Positions 1 through 9,344 of a DNA stretch of 64,000 nt are shown here, in pieces. The stretch comes from G965267425 sp965267425. GTDB lineage: Bacteria; Bacteroidota; Bacteroidia; Flavobacteriales_E; Vicingaceae. The stretch lies in assembly GCA_965267425.1 (NCBI GenBank), contig OZ253959.1, forward strand, positions 620,001 to 684,000, in the 5' to 3' direction. The notes under the pieces are model-generated. The model was not told where the DNA came from, did no database searches, and saw only the letters and a list, made by a program, of their open reading frames with translations. The position numbers were made by a program, and so were the translations under genes. Each line of letters begins with the position of its first letter. The stretch's first letter is position 1.

Positions 1-2437
1 GCATGCCTGGTAAATCACCCTGAATGGCTTGAATATTCGCATCATTGGTGCCTGCTTCAACAGCATTGGTAATTCTCGCCACATAATTTTTGTTCGTAGC
101 ACTGTAACCACCCGTAGTAACAATCACGTTATTTGGATCATTTGGATCAACACCCATACCAGTAATCATACTTCCAAAACTTCCAATTTCTGTACATGTC
201 AAAACGCAAGAAGCTGAACGTACATCCATAGTCAATGAATCATTTGCATATAACAAGTTAGATACACGGAAAATTGAACCGTTCAACATACCAAGGAACA
301 TGTGGTTTCCATCTTGAGAAAATTCAATGCAAAATACATTTCCAGAAAGTTGGTCTGGGTAAGATTCTCCAGATACGCTTGAAGCAACTCTGTGCCAATC
401 TGGATTGGGCAGTGTTCCATTAATCGCCTGATTTGTAACCCATACACTTGAAATGTTTCCTCCTGCTATACTTCTTTCAGGATTTGCCAACGCTAATTTC
501 GACTGAGGATAATCCGGCACCCACAATGAATCATCAACAGGAATGCTTGAAGGAATGGTGAATGTTTGAAGAAGACTTCCATCACCAAGATTACTAGGAT
601 AAACAACCTCTGTACCTGCAGGAATTATGGAATCGGAAGGGTTTTTATAAACCAAAGAATCCAACGTGCCATCAAAATAATTGGTTTCCCAATAGCCAAT
701 TGTTGTGTAGAAAGGACCGCAAGAATTATTAGCATCTGGCCCACAAATTCCTTCCAAGTAGCTGTCAAAAATGGTAGAAGATGAAAAGCTTCCTTGAATG
801 TTCAATTGATTTCTAAACACTTGACCATTGTACAATGTGGTAAACGAGTTGAGTACAGTAGATCCCATACTAGAAATGGCACAGTCAAAACCATCACCAC
901 CTGTTAATTCAAATCCATGTGTTGGAGAATTAATGAACGGAACGTTATCCAATCCCATCATAAGGGAGCCATTATCTTGTGTACCACCAATGGCTAAATG
1001 CTCACCAGCCTCATGTGATGTTTGACCTGCAGCATCAATTCTGTAAAATTGTGTGACTCCATAACCTAAGTTCTGTTGTGACCAGGAAACACCACCATCT
1101 TTAGAACGACCGATTCCACCATCAGAACCAATGTAAATATCTCCATTGTGTGTAATGTACAATCTGTGTTTGTCAGCATGAACGTAAAATGGATTCACAA
1201 ATCCAGGGCTTCCATTTGTTGAAGCCAATTGAACCCAGCTTCCAACAGGAGGATTACTAGACGCCTGAGACCAACCCCACAAATGAACACCGCCAAGGAT
1301 GATAGAGTTTGGATCGTCTGGGTAAACTACAATTGCATTATCATATTCTCCTTGGCAATTCACACCTGGGTTAGAAAAAGGATCAAAAGAACCACCACCG
1401 GTTGCAATAGCATCCCAGGATTCTCCTCCATTTGATGTCTTCAAAACACTTACTAAACAAGGATCAGCAATGGATAAGTAAGCTACGTTTGAATCGGAAG
1501 GCGCAACGGCAATTTCGATTCTTCCTCCAGCAGGAAATGCTGTATCTCTTTGATTACCCCAAACACCATTGGTTTTGGTAAACATATACAATCGTTGACC
1601 AGAAGATGCATACAACAAACGTCCATCGCTTGTGATGTCCACATCATCAATATTTCCAAGAAACGGATTTCCATTATCAAGTAAAATCATTGGGTCAAAC
1701 GTGGGAGTTGCGTCATTAATATTGGTACATATTTGCAATCCAGTTTTACCAGCTGTATAAATTGTATTCCCATCAATAGGGTCTGCTATAATTTGGTTGG
1801 TAATGGCCCAATCAATGTTCGCATTAGGTGTTGAAACACTAGCGTTTTCCAACAATTCCCAATTGTTATAATCAATCATTCTGTACAATCCATCTCCAAT
1901 TCCTCCTGAAGATCCACTGTTGGTTCCATCCGGAGAATCATGACCGGCACCCGTACCAACTATAATGGTTCCGTTAACCGTTTGAGCGATACATGAAATG
2001 TTAAGATTGGTCATATTCGTATTCAATCTGCTCCAGGTTTCACCATAATCCCAAGACATGAACAAACCACCCATTACACCTCCAATTATCCATCTGGAGT
2101 TGTCATTGCGATCTTGAAGAATGGCTCTTGTTCTACCACCTACATTGGTTGGACCAACCTCTTCCCAGAAAAGACCCAAATCCGCTTTACTACTACCCTG
2201 ATTCAAAACTTCATTGCGAGCTTTGAAATAAGCGGTTTGATTGAATTCTCCAGTGGCAGGATCTGCACGAAGCATGCGATTGTATTCAGCGCCAAAATCA
2301 TAGCGCCCAACTTGAGCATTAAATGCTTTGTATTCTTTTGGTGTGTATACCGCTGTATCATAACTTTTATGAACAAAATATCCTCCAAGGGAGGCGGCAA
2401 TAATCGAAACACCTAGTGCGTAAAATCGAAATCTCAT
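1..2437 (-). CDS. Secreted BNR/sortilin-like beta-propeller protein, 3' end beyond left edge
   Basis: This frame is open for 812 codons from an ATG at 2437 down to the left edge, so the C-terminus is missing. The N-terminus (MRFRFYALGVSIIAASLGGY) is a signal peptide or signal anchor. The rest is a series of beta-propeller blades with BNR/Asp-box-like motifs such as SWDYGETWSRL (near residue 140), TSNGGESWDAI and SKDGGVSWSQQNLGYG, as in the sortilin/VPS10 and sialidase-like fold. Proteins of this type in Bacteroidota are usually exported and often end in a T9SS sorting domain; that end is outside the window, so T9SS export is inference. A TATTTTTG -7 element lies about 40 bases upstream. No catalytic residues can be assigned, so a sugar-binding or adhesion role is as likely as hydrolysis. 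Confidence 0.85.
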   Translation of the reverse strand, partial: MRFRFYALGVSIIAASLGGYFVHKSYDTAVYTPKEYKAFNAQVGRYDFGAEYNRMLRADPATGEFNQTAYFKARNEVLNQGSSKADLGLFWEEVGPTNVGGRTRAILQDRNDNSRWIIGGVMGGLFMSWDYGETWSRLNTNMTNLNISCIAQTVNGTIIVGTGAGHDSPDGTNSGSSGGIGDGLYRMIDYNNWELLENASVSTPNANIDWAITNQIIADPIDGNTIYTAGKTGLQICTNINDATPTFDPMILLDNGNPFLGNIDDVDITSDGRLLYASSGQRLYMFTKTNGVWGNQRDTAFPAGGRIEIAVAPSDSNVAYLSIADPCLVSVLKTSNGGESWDAIATGGGSFDPFSNPGVNCQGEYDNAIVVYPDDPNSIILGGVHLWGWSQASSNPPVGSWVQLASTNGSPGFVNPFYVHADKHRLYITHNGDIYIGSDGGIGRSKDGGVSWSQQNLGYGVTQFYRIDAAGQTSHEAGEHLAIGGTQDNGSLMMGLDNVPFINSPTHGFELTGGDGFDCAISSMGSTVLNSFTTLYNGQVFRNQLNIQGSFSSSTIFDSYLEGICGPDANNSCGPFYTTIGYWETNYFDGTLDSLVYKNPSDSIIPAGTEVVYPSNLGDGSLLQTFTIPSSIPVDDSLWVPDYPQSKLALANPERSIAGGNISSVWVTNQAINGTLPNPDWHRVASSVSGESYPDQLSGNVFCIEFSQDGNHMFLGMLNGSIFRVSNLLYANDSLTMDVRSASCVLTCTEIGSFGSMITGMGVDPNDPNNVIVTTGGYSATNKNYVARITNAVEAGTNDANIQAIQGDLPGM

Positions 2438-2477
2438 AGATTGTATTTTTCTTGTAATATCTTCACTCAGAAGCCCT

Positions 2478-2485
2478 CAAAAATA
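2478..2485 (-). promoter_or_regulatory. Putative -7 promoter element TATTTTTG
   Basis: The minus strand reads TATTTTTG, matching the Bacteroidota -7 consensus TAnnTTTG, 40 bases upstream of the ATG at 2437. A TTG lies 15 bases further upstream (2501-2503), slightly closer than the usual 17 to 23. Confidence 0.4.
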
Positions 2486-2599
2486 AGGATTTATTTGTAC
2501 CAACTAATATATAGTTAAATTTTAATTGCCAGAAGATTGAATTCTTGAACGGTCAGGTACACAGAATGAATGGAGGAGATCAATCACTAAATGGATCAA

Positions 2600-3355
2600 T
2601 TATTCACCTACAAATTTTTTGCCACCAAATAAAACACTGAAATAAAGGGTGACATAAAACTGTCGGTTGTCGTTTTTGGCCATAATTGGAACAGGCTCCA
2701 AAAAGGCGTCCAGAGCAATTCCAGCCTCCAAAGACTTCACAGAATTCGTAACACCTGAATATTCAAAATTGAGGCCAAATTTGGCAAACAATCCCGGATA
2801 ATATTTCATATCACTAAATCCCGTAAAATAGGAGGACTTACCATAGATATTGTCAGGGGTATGAATTTCTGGGTCGTATTTTTCGTCCACTAAAATCACT
2901 TGATTAGCAGTAGTATCAATACCAACCGTTAAAAAAACAGGTTTGGCCAATCCATGAGAAATACCAATATTATAGACTTGGCTAACCGAAACTCCTTTGA
3001 CACTTTGTTTGTTGATGAATTCTCTGTGAAATCCTAAAATAGTTCGCAGAATGGTCAACGAATACTGTTTTCCATAAATGAAATTACGACCATTCTCAAA
3101 GGAGCTATTGATTTTAACCTCCTTGGGATGTTTCATCCCAACCAAATCTATTTGATACAGACGTTTGGTGAATCCAGAAGTATATTTTGCATGATAAAAT
3201 GTGGCTCCCCAACCACTGGTGTGAAATATGATGCCTCCAACGTTTTCAGAAGAATATACGGTCTGTGCTTCTTCAAATACCGTTTGTTGACCGAGCATCA
3301 ACAATGGTAATGATATCAATACACACAATAACCAATGTCTGACCATTTGAACCAT
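2600..3355 (-). CDS. Secreted protein, probable outer-membrane beta-barrel
   Basis: A 251-residue protein of unknown function. The N-terminus (hydrophobic stretch WLLCVLISLPLLMLG, then Q) is a signal peptide. The mature part has alternating hydrophobic/polar strands and ends in an aromatic-rich strand (FYVTLYFSVLFGG), typical of an outer-membrane barrel. Two in-frame ATGs are possible, at 3355 and 3346. A TACATTTG -7 element at 3363-3370 would start transcription only about two bases before the first, so either the mRNA is nearly leaderless or translation starts at 3346. It is the last gene before the propeller gene on this strand. I recognise no named family. Confidence 0.75.
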   Translation of the reverse strand: MVQMVRHWLLCVLISLPLLMLGQQTVFEEAQTVYSSENVGGIIFHTSGWGATFYHAKYTSGFTKRLYQIDLVGMKHPKEVKINSSFENGRNFIYGKQYSLTILRTILGFHREFINKQSVKGVSVSQVYNIGISHGLAKPVFLTVGIDTTANQVILVDEKYDPEIHTPDNIYGKSSYFTGFSDMKYYPGLFAKFGLNFEYSGVTNSVKSLEAGIALDAFLEPVPIMAKNDNRQFYVTLYFSVLFGGKKFVGE

Positions 3356-3362
3356 AGCTACA

Positions 3363-3370
3363 CAAATGTA
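3363..3370 (-). promoter_or_regulatory. Putative -7 promoter element TACATTTG
   Basis: The minus strand reads TACATTTG, an exact TAnnTTTG match, ending 8 bases before the ATG at 3355 and 17 before the ATG at 3346. No clear TTG -33 element was found. Confidence 0.45.
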
Positions 3371-3479
3371 ACGAATTCGTCCTAGTAAAATTACTTTTTA
3401 TGGGACGGGGTATTATCTCAAGGCTACTTGGGGACAGCAATTGAATTATTCATGCCGCTGAAAAGCGGTCTTCAACAGG

Positions 3480-3605
3480 TTAAATTCTTTCGTCTACCTG
3501 CTTGTATTCAACCTTACCATAGGCAGCACAACGATGATGACTCTTACATGATGCAAGAGCAACAATAAACAAAACAACTAACGCTAAAGGCAGAATTCTT
3601 TTCAT
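3480..3605 (-). CDS. Small lipoprotein of 41 residues
   Basis: A short gene reading MKRILPLALVVLFIVALASC followed by a basic and Cys/Tyr-containing tail (KSHHRCAAYGKVEYK) and a TAA stop. The first 20 residues are a textbook lipoprotein signal with lipobox ALASC, so the mature product would be a lipid-anchored peptide of about 22 residues. Small Bacteroidota lipoproteins with a C-x-A-Y-G core are familiar to me, but I know no function. A well-placed promoter (TTG, 17 bases, TAGTTTTG) lies just upstream, which supports expression. It sits alone, facing away from ung. Confidence 0.7.
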   Translation of the reverse strand: MKRILPLALVVLFIVALASCKSHHRCAAYGKVEYKQVDERI

Positions 3606-3625
3606 GTTCAGATGCTAATTCGTTT

Positions 3626-3653
3626 CAAAACTAAGTAAAAATATTCAATACAA
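3626..3653 (-). promoter_or_regulatory. Promoter of the 41-residue lipoprotein gene
   Basis: On the minus strand TTG (3653-3651), 17 bases, then TAGTTTTG (3633-3626) match both elements of the Bacteroidota promoter with allowed spacing. The predicted leader is about 15 bases to the ATG at 3605. Confidence 0.55.
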
Positions 3654-3754
3654 CACTCACCTACATTATTTTTTCCTCAATATTTAAACAATAAATGAAC
3701 TCTTTGCAATGTTATATTTTTTGGTTCATAGCTTGGGTAGTCGTAAAATTGTAC

Positions 3755-4432
3755 ATGTCAAAAGTGGATCCTGTTATACATGAAAGTTGGAAATCGAAGC
3801 TGATTTCTGAATTTAATGCACCTTACTTTTTTGACTTAAAGTCATTTATTCTAAAGCAAAAAGAAAGCAACACCGTATACCCGCCCGGTCAATTGATCTT
3901 TAACGCATTTAACACAACCCCTTTTGAAAGTGTAAAAGTGGTTATTCTTGGACAAGATCCTTATCATGGCAAAAATCAAGCACATGGTCTGAGCTTTTCC
4001 GTGCCTGATGGAGTTAAAATTCCTCCGTCATTGAACAATATGCTCAAAGAATTGAAAGATGATCTTCAAATTGAATTCCCGAATCATGGTAATTTAACTC
4101 GTTGGGCTAATCAAGGGGTATTGTTACTAAATGCAACATTAACAGTAAATGCCGGTCAAGCTGGTTCACACCAAAAACAAGGATGGGAAACGTTTACTGA
4201 TAAGGTTATTGAAGTCGTATCGAATGAAAAGGAACACGTCGTCTTTTTATTGTGGGGGAATTATGCCAGGGCAAAATCTACATTGATCAATGCTTCCAAA
4301 CATCTGATTTTACAGGCGCCTCACCCTTCTCCATTCTCAGCACATACAGGGTTTCTGGGTTGTAAACATTTTTCTTTAACCAATAAATACCTGAGGGAAC
4401 ACGGGAAAACAGAAATTAACTGGCAGATTTAA
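3755..4432 (+). CDS. ung: Uracil-DNA glycosylase
   Basis: Family 1 uracil-DNA glycosylase, which removes uracil from DNA to start base excision repair. The water-activating motif GQDPYHG lies at residues 66-72 (catalytic Asp68) and the DNA-intercalating HPSPFSAH motif starts at His190. The frame extends 20 codons upstream to 3695, but the resulting N-terminus is a hydrophobic stretch foreign to the family. Starting at the ATG at 3755 gives 225 residues, the usual family length. It heads a plus-strand run of six genes; the next gene starts 6 bases after its stop. Confidence 0.95.
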   Translation: MSKVDPVIHESWKSKLISEFNAPYFFDLKSFILKQKESNTVYPPGQLIFNAFNTTPFESVKVVILGQDPYHGKNQAHGLSFSVPDGVKIPPSLNNMLKELKDDLQIEFPNHGNLTRWANQGVLLLNATLTVNAGQAGSHQKQGWETFTDKVIEVVSNEKEHVVFLLWGNYARAKSTLINASKHLILQAPHPSPFSAHTGFLGCKHFSLTNKYLREHGKTEINWQI

Positions 4433-4438
4433 TCCGTT

Positions 4439-6187
4439 ATGGTTTTCGCTAGATGCATCCTATATTTATTTTGCTACCTATTGGTAGGATATGCCTTCGG
4501 GCAATCGAAATATGAAAATGTTCGGGTAAACCACAACGAAACAGTTTCAAAAGAAATAAGACGGTTGATCAACCAATCATCCTCTATAAAGGACTCTATA
4601 GACTTTGATAATTATGTGAATGAGTTCATCCTTAATTTATATAAATCGTCTTACCTGGAAGCATCAATCGACTCAATCGTAGACCAAGACACCTCTATTG
4701 AAATGCATGTTCATTTCGGAAAAAGATATTCATGGGCGTATTTGGACAGGGGAAACGTCTCTGAAGATGCGCTGAATTATTCTGGATTTCGCGATAAATT
4801 TTACAATAACCGTCCATTTAAGTTAGGTCAGTTTTCCAGATTGATCGATGACGTTTTGTCTTATTACGAAAACAATGGTTACCCATTTGCCCGAATTCGT
4901 TTGGATAGTGTGACTGTTGAAAATGGAAACTTTCATGGTAAGCTTCATGTGGATAAGCAAAAGGAGATAATTATTGATTCCATTAAGTTCATTGGAGATC
5001 ATAGAACAAATGACAAATTTTTGTTCCAGTTTATTCGACTTCAACCCGGTGACAGTTACAATGAAAGATCAATTGTAAATGCTGAGAAAAATTTGGCCGA
5101 ATTACCATTCCTTAAAAAGGATCAAACCTTTAATGTGCTATTCAGGGAAGAAGAAACCATTGTTAAGATGTTCATCAGTAAAAACAAAGCCAGCACGTTT
5201 AATGGAATTGTGGGATTTCTTCAAAACGAAGAGGATGGAAGTTTTCAAATTACGGGTGACTTGAAATTACAACTTTACAACTCATTAAAACGAGGGGAGT
5301 CATTTTTTCTCAATTATAGAGGCTTGCCAAATAAATCACAGGATTTAAAAATGGAATTGTTGTATCCATATTTATTGAATACCCCCTTTGGACTTGATTT
5401 GGGATTTAACTTGTACAGAAGAGATACCATTTTCATTGATTTAATCTTAGATGTTGGATTGCGTTATCAATTTTCGGCTTTCAACTATTTTAAAGTGATG
5501 TATAATTCAAAAACATCGTCGTTATTGTCGACTTCTCAATACTCCGTTTTCAATCAACCTACCGTTTTTGATTATACCCAAAATTTATACGGCGCACTTT
5601 TTCATTGGGAGAAATTGGATTATCGATTGAATCCCAGAAAGGGCATTCAATTTGAAATTGAAGGAGCCGCAGGAAACAAATCCATAGATGTAAATCAATC
5701 CATACCTGTTGAAATATATGATGATGTCGAATTAAAAACACTCACTGTCAAAGGGAAAAATGAATTCTCTTGGTTTATACCCGTGTTTCGTCGATCAGCT
5801 ATTTTATTGGCAAATCAATCTGCGTTTTTGGAAAATGATCAGTTGCTATTTAACGATATGTATCGAATAGGTGGACTAAAAAAATTGAGAGGTTTCGATG
5901 AAGAATCCATCTTTGCTTCATTGTATACTATAAATACTTTTGAGTATAGATTTCTATTTGAAAAAAACAGCTTCGTTCATTTGTTTTTCGACTGGGCATA
6001 TTACCAAAACAACGGTTCGTATTTGGAAGAAAATATTCAGGATGATCCCATGGGATTTGGCGCGGGGGTGTCATTTGAAACCGTTGCTGGCATATTTGCC
6101 CTTAGTTACGCATTAGGTCAACAATTCGATAACCCGGTATTGTTTAGAACGGCCAAAATTCATTTCGGATTCACAAGTGTTTTTTAA
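4439..6187 (+). CDS. Omp85/BamA-family outer membrane protein
   Basis: A 582-residue outer-membrane protein of the Omp85 superfamily (BamA/TamA-like). It has a signal peptide (residues 1-21, ending YAFGQ), an N-terminal region with at least one recognisable POTRA-like domain (about residues 180-255), then a C-terminal 16-strand-type barrel. The barrel contains the family's conserved loop-6 motif as LRGFDEE near residue 484 and ends in ...GFTSVF. With at most two or three POTRA-like segments it is shorter than true BamA, so a TamA-like or Bacteroidota-specific role in inserting or exporting proteins or lipids is more likely. It lies between ung and rmuC, which gives no functional clue. Confidence 0.85.
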   Translation: MVFARCILYLFCYLLVGYAFGQSKYENVRVNHNETVSKEIRRLINQSSSIKDSIDFDNYVNEFILNLYKSSYLEASIDSIVDQDTSIEMHVHFGKRYSWAYLDRGNVSEDALNYSGFRDKFYNNRPFKLGQFSRLIDDVLSYYENNGYPFARIRLDSVTVENGNFHGKLHVDKQKEIIIDSIKFIGDHRTNDKFLFQFIRLQPGDSYNERSIVNAEKNLAELPFLKKDQTFNVLFREEETIVKMFISKNKASTFNGIVGFLQNEEDGSFQITGDLKLQLYNSLKRGESFFLNYRGLPNKSQDLKMELLYPYLLNTPFGLDLGFNLYRRDTIFIDLILDVGLRYQFSAFNYFKVMYNSKTSSLLSTSQYSVFNQPTVFDYTQNLYGALFHWEKLDYRLNPRKGIQFEIEGAAGNKSIDVNQSIPVEIYDDVELKTLTVKGKNEFSWFIPVFRRSAILLANQSAFLENDQLLFNDMYRIGGLKKLRGFDEESIFASLYTINTFEYRFLFEKNSFVHLFFDWAYYQNNGSYLEENIQDDPMGFGAGVSFETVAGIFALSYALGQQFDNPVLFRTAKIHFGFTSVF

Positions 6188-6233
6188 TTGGCATGTGCTT
6201 ATTTAATTACTTTTACTACATATTCAGTTAGAT

Positions 6234-7364
6234 ATGATTGTTATTGGTATTTTGATATTGTTGGCGCTGATTGTGTTGATTTATTTGCAATTGAATAAAA
6301 AAGGTCCCGACAATCAAAATGAGCAAACGCAACAAATGTTGTCAGAGACTGCCGACAAACTGAATAGGGATTTGCATGAGATTCGAAAAGAAATTTTAGA
6401 AAACTCAGGTGAGCAGCGCAGAGAAATTCAGGATCGTTTGGATAAAATGAATACGGATATTCATTCCTTTCAGAAAAACACAAATGTGACTTTGCAAACA
6501 CAATTTGAAACCAGTCAAAAAATCATCAAAGAAGTTACGGGCAAACTGACAGAAATTGGAAGTACCAACAAACAGGTGTTGGGTTTTGCCGAACAAATGA
6601 GGAGTTTGGAAAATATATTGCAGAATCCAAAGCAAAGAGGAGTGTTGGGTGAATTTTTTCTTGAAACGCTTTTGAGCAATGTGCTTTCTCCAAATCTATA
6701 TGAAATGCAATATCGGTTTACAAACGGAGAAATAGTTGATGCGGCCATATTTGTAAACAATAAGGTAATTCCAATTGATTCCAAATTCTCCTTGGAGAAA
6801 TACAACCAAATGATGCAGGCCGAAGATGTTGGTTTGAAAGAACAGTTAGAGAAAGAATTCAAACAAGATTTGAAAAGAAGGATCGATGAAACGGCTAAAT
6901 ACATAAGACCTGAAGAGAATACCACCGACTTTGCCTTTATGTTCATTCCTGCTGAGGGTATCTATTACAATTTACTTATTTATAATGTGGGAACGTTGAA
7001 AGTAAATACCCAGGATTTGGTTGAGTATGCTTTTGGAAAACACGTAATAATTGTCTCACCTACTTCGTTTTATGCTTATCTGGAAACCGTGATCCAAGGA
7101 TTAAAGGCGTTGAAAATTGAGGAATCCGTGAAGGAGGTGATCAAAAGGGTTGATCAACTAGGAAAACATCTTCAGTCTTTTCAAGAATATTTAGACAGAA
7201 TGGGAACGAACTTGGGAAAAGTAGTAAGCAGTTACAACAGTTCTGTTAGGGAATTTAAAAAAGTAGATAAAGACGTTTCAAGAATTACGGAAGGTCAAAC
7301 TGGCGGTAATTTCGAGCCAAAGCAAATTGAAAAACCATCTGCTGATGAGGAGTTTATTTCGTAA
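6234..7364 (+). CDS. rmuC: RmuC-family protein
   Basis: A 376-residue RmuC homologue. It has an N-terminal transmembrane helix (residues 1-19), a Gln/Glu-rich coiled coil (about 28-125) and the RmuC domain, a PD-(D/E)XK nuclease-like fold (about 130-335), with recognisable segments KQRGVLGEFFLETLL, PIDSKFSLEKYNQM and MFIPAEGIYYNLL. In E. coli, RmuC limits recombination at inverted repeats; its biochemical activity is not firmly established. The 3' end overlaps the following lipoprotein gene by 20 bases, indicating cotranscription. Confidence 0.9.
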   Translation: MIVIGILILLALIVLIYLQLNKKGPDNQNEQTQQMLSETADKLNRDLHEIRKEILENSGEQRREIQDRLDKMNTDIHSFQKNTNVTLQTQFETSQKIIKEVTGKLTEIGSTNKQVLGFAEQMRSLENILQNPKQRGVLGEFFLETLLSNVLSPNLYEMQYRFTNGEIVDAAIFVNNKVIPIDSKFSLEKYNQMMQAEDVGLKEQLEKEFKQDLKRRIDETAKYIRPEENTTDFAFMFIPAEGIYYNLLIYNVGTLKVNTQDLVEYAFGKHVIIVSPTSFYAYLETVIQGLKALKIEESVKEVIKRVDQLGKHLQSFQEYLDRMGTNLGKVVSSYNSSVREFKKVDKDVSRITEGQTGGNFEPKQIEKPSADEEFIS

Positions 7365-8607
7365 TATATGCTCGTTGGGCTTGCTTATTCTATTGGCCAA
7401 TTGTGGTGGAAATAGAAATGTAAGTAATCGAAATTTATCCTATATCTACAACCCCGATCCAAACGTTATGCATCCGTCATATGTGGTGCATCATGAAAAT
7501 GAAAATTCATCAGTTGTTTATTTCAGAATTCGGTCCAGAGAGTTGTTGTATAACAAAAAGGCAAGTGATAAGAAATACAGGGGAGAGGCAAAGTTGTCAT
7601 ATAGTTTAACGGAATTCGAGGACCGGAAGCAACAGGTGGATTCGGGAAGTATATACTTGCTCGATATGGATTCAGTGATCCAAAATAAGTTCCTTGAAGG
7701 AAAATTACGATTTAGTGCAACGTTTGGAAAGCGTTACATTTTATTTTTGCGGTTCAAAGACATGACAAGGGATCAGACAGTTATCAGTATTGTTGAGGTG
7801 GACAAACGTGATAAGTTGAATCGACAGAATTTTCTGGTGACTGACCATCAAGGCAATCCTCAATTCAGCAATTTTCACGAGAAACAAAAACCGATACGTA
7901 TCAAATACAATAACAAAATGAACAATAAAATGTTCGTGCGATATTACAATCGCAAATTCGAGTATCCTTCCCCACCATTTTCAGTGGAAGGATTTGGTGC
8001 GTTTAAGTTTGATGCAGATAGTCAGTTTACGGTTACCCCGGATGATAGCATGATGATTTTTAATCCATCAAAAAAGGGATTTTATCATGTTCAACTGGAT
8101 ACCAATTCAAGAGAAGGTGTTACAATTTATTCAAAAGAGAGGGATTTCCCTAGCGTTAAAACCTTAGATGGAATGTTGCATTCAGTGAGGTATCTCACTT
8201 CAAAACAAGAATACAACATGCTTCAGTCAGCGGAGGATAAAAAACAGGCTTTGGATGATTTTTGGTTTGGTATCGCAGGCAATACAGAAAAAGGGCGTGA
8301 GATTATTCAGAAGTATTATCAACGGATTGAATATTCAAACTTGTTTTTTTCATCTTACTTAGCAGGTTGGAAGACGGACAGAGGATTGATTTATACGATT
8401 TATGGACCACCAAATATCATTTATAAAGATGTTGACGTAGAAAGGTGGATATATGGAGAGCAAAACAATATATTGTCTATCGATTTTACCTTTTATAAGG
8501 TTGATAATCCCTTTACGGATAATGATTTCTATCTGAGCCGATCATCCGTTTACAAAAGCAGTTGGTATAGGGCCATTGATAGCTGGCGACAGGGAAGGAT
8601 ATTCTGA
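7345..8607 (+). CDS. GWxTD-domain lipoprotein
   Basis: A 420-residue lipoprotein. Starting at the ATG at 7345 the N-terminus is MRSLFRNICSLGLLILLANC with lipobox LLANC. An ATG six codons earlier (7327) would give a longer signal and a 38-base overlap with rmuC. The C-terminal part holds the motif that names the GWxTD family (GWKTDRG at about residue 341, followed by IYGPPN). The domain is common in secreted or lipid-anchored proteins of Bacteroidota and has no assigned activity that I know of. Its placement just before rlmB with a two-base gap suggests a shared transcript. Confidence 0.85.
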   Translation: MRSLFRNICSLGLLILLANCGGNRNVSNRNLSYIYNPDPNVMHPSYVVHHENENSSVVYFRIRSRELLYNKKASDKKYRGEAKLSYSLTEFEDRKQQVDSGSIYLLDMDSVIQNKFLEGKLRFSATFGKRYILFLRFKDMTRDQTVISIVEVDKRDKLNRQNFLVTDHQGNPQFSNFHEKQKPIRIKYNNKMNNKMFVRYYNRKFEYPSPPFSVEGFGAFKFDADSQFTVTPDDSMMIFNPSKKGFYHVQLDTNSREGVTIYSKERDFPSVKTLDGMLHSVRYLTSKQEYNMLQSAEDKKQALDDFWFGIAGNTEKGREIIQKYYQRIEYSNLFFSSYLAGWKTDRGLIYTIYGPPNIIYKDVDVERWIYGEQNNILSIDFTFYKVDNPFTDNDFYLSRSSVYKSSWYRAIDSWRQGRIF

Positions 8608-8609
8608 AT

Positions 8610-9344
8610 ATGCAAAAACGAGAATCTATAATTTACGGAATTCATGCTGTTATTGAGGCCGTTAAAGCCCAAAAGGAAATCAGTAAAATCTATGTTCAAT
8701 CAGGTTTGCGTGGAAAAAATGTTGGAGAACTTCGAAAGGTTATCAAGGAATTTGATGTGCCGTTTCAGAATGTTCCAAAAAATAAACTTGATAGATTAAT
8801 TAGAGCCAACCATCAAGGTGTGGTTGCAGAATTAAGCCCTGTACATTTTTATGATTTTCGGGAAATCATTCAAAGTTCTTTTGAGGAAGGGAAAGATCCT
8901 TTTTTGCTGGTGTTGGATCGCGTGAGTGATACACGCAACTTTGGAGCCATCTGTAGAACGGCAGAATGCATGGGAGTGGATGCCATTGTAATTCCAATAA
9001 AAGGTTCTGCAGGGATCAATGAAACCACCGTAAAAACTTCTGCGGGAGCCATATTCAATCTTCCGGTTTCCCGTGTGAAAAATCTGGAAAGTGCTGTGCT
9101 TGAAATGAAAAATAGTGGTATTACTGTGTTGGGCATCACAGAAAAGACCGATGATATGTTGAGGGATAAGGTTTCTCAAGGCCCTGTTGCTCTCATCCTG
9201 GGATCGGAAGAAGATGGAATTTCAAGTGGAATCTTATCATTGTGCCATGAAAAACTAGCCATACCCATGAAGGGAAAAACTTCTTCCTTGAACGTTTCGG
9301 TAGCTGCTGGAATTGCATTGCACGTTGTATCTCATTCAAGATGA
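8610..9344 (+). CDS. rlmB: 23S rRNA 2'-O-methyltransferase, TrmH/SpoU family (RlmB-like)
   Basis: A 244-residue SPOUT-fold RNA methyltransferase. RlmB methylates the 2'-OH of G2251 in the 23S rRNA P loop using S-adenosylmethionine. An N-terminal substrate-binding domain (IYGIHAVIEAV, residues 8-18) is followed by the catalytic knot with the three SpoU motifs: RNFGAICRTAECMGVDA, LILGSEEDGIS and IPMKGKTSSLNVSVAAGIAL. Length and motif order fit RlmB, although other TrmH-type enzymes look alike. Its stop overlaps the next start as ATGA. Confidence 0.93.
   Translation: MQKRESIIYGIHAVIEAVKAQKEISKIYVQSGLRGKNVGELRKVIKEFDVPFQNVPKNKLDRLIRANHQGVVAELSPVHFYDFREIIQSSFEEGKDPFLLVLDRVSDTRNFGAICRTAECMGVDAIVIPIKGSAGINETTVKTSAGAIFNLPVSRVKNLESAVLEMKNSGITVLGITEKTDDMLRDKVSQGPVALILGSEEDGISSGILSLCHEKLAIPMKGKTSSLNVSVAAGIALHVVSHSR

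Noticed and set aside
3454..3469. Hairpin ACCGCTTTTCAGCGGC after the small lipoprotein gene
   Set aside because: Short stem and no T-run on the transcribed strand, so not called a terminator.
3695..3754. Twenty-codon N-terminal extension of ung
   Set aside because: Hydrophobic and unlike the family; the ATG at 3755 gives the normal length.
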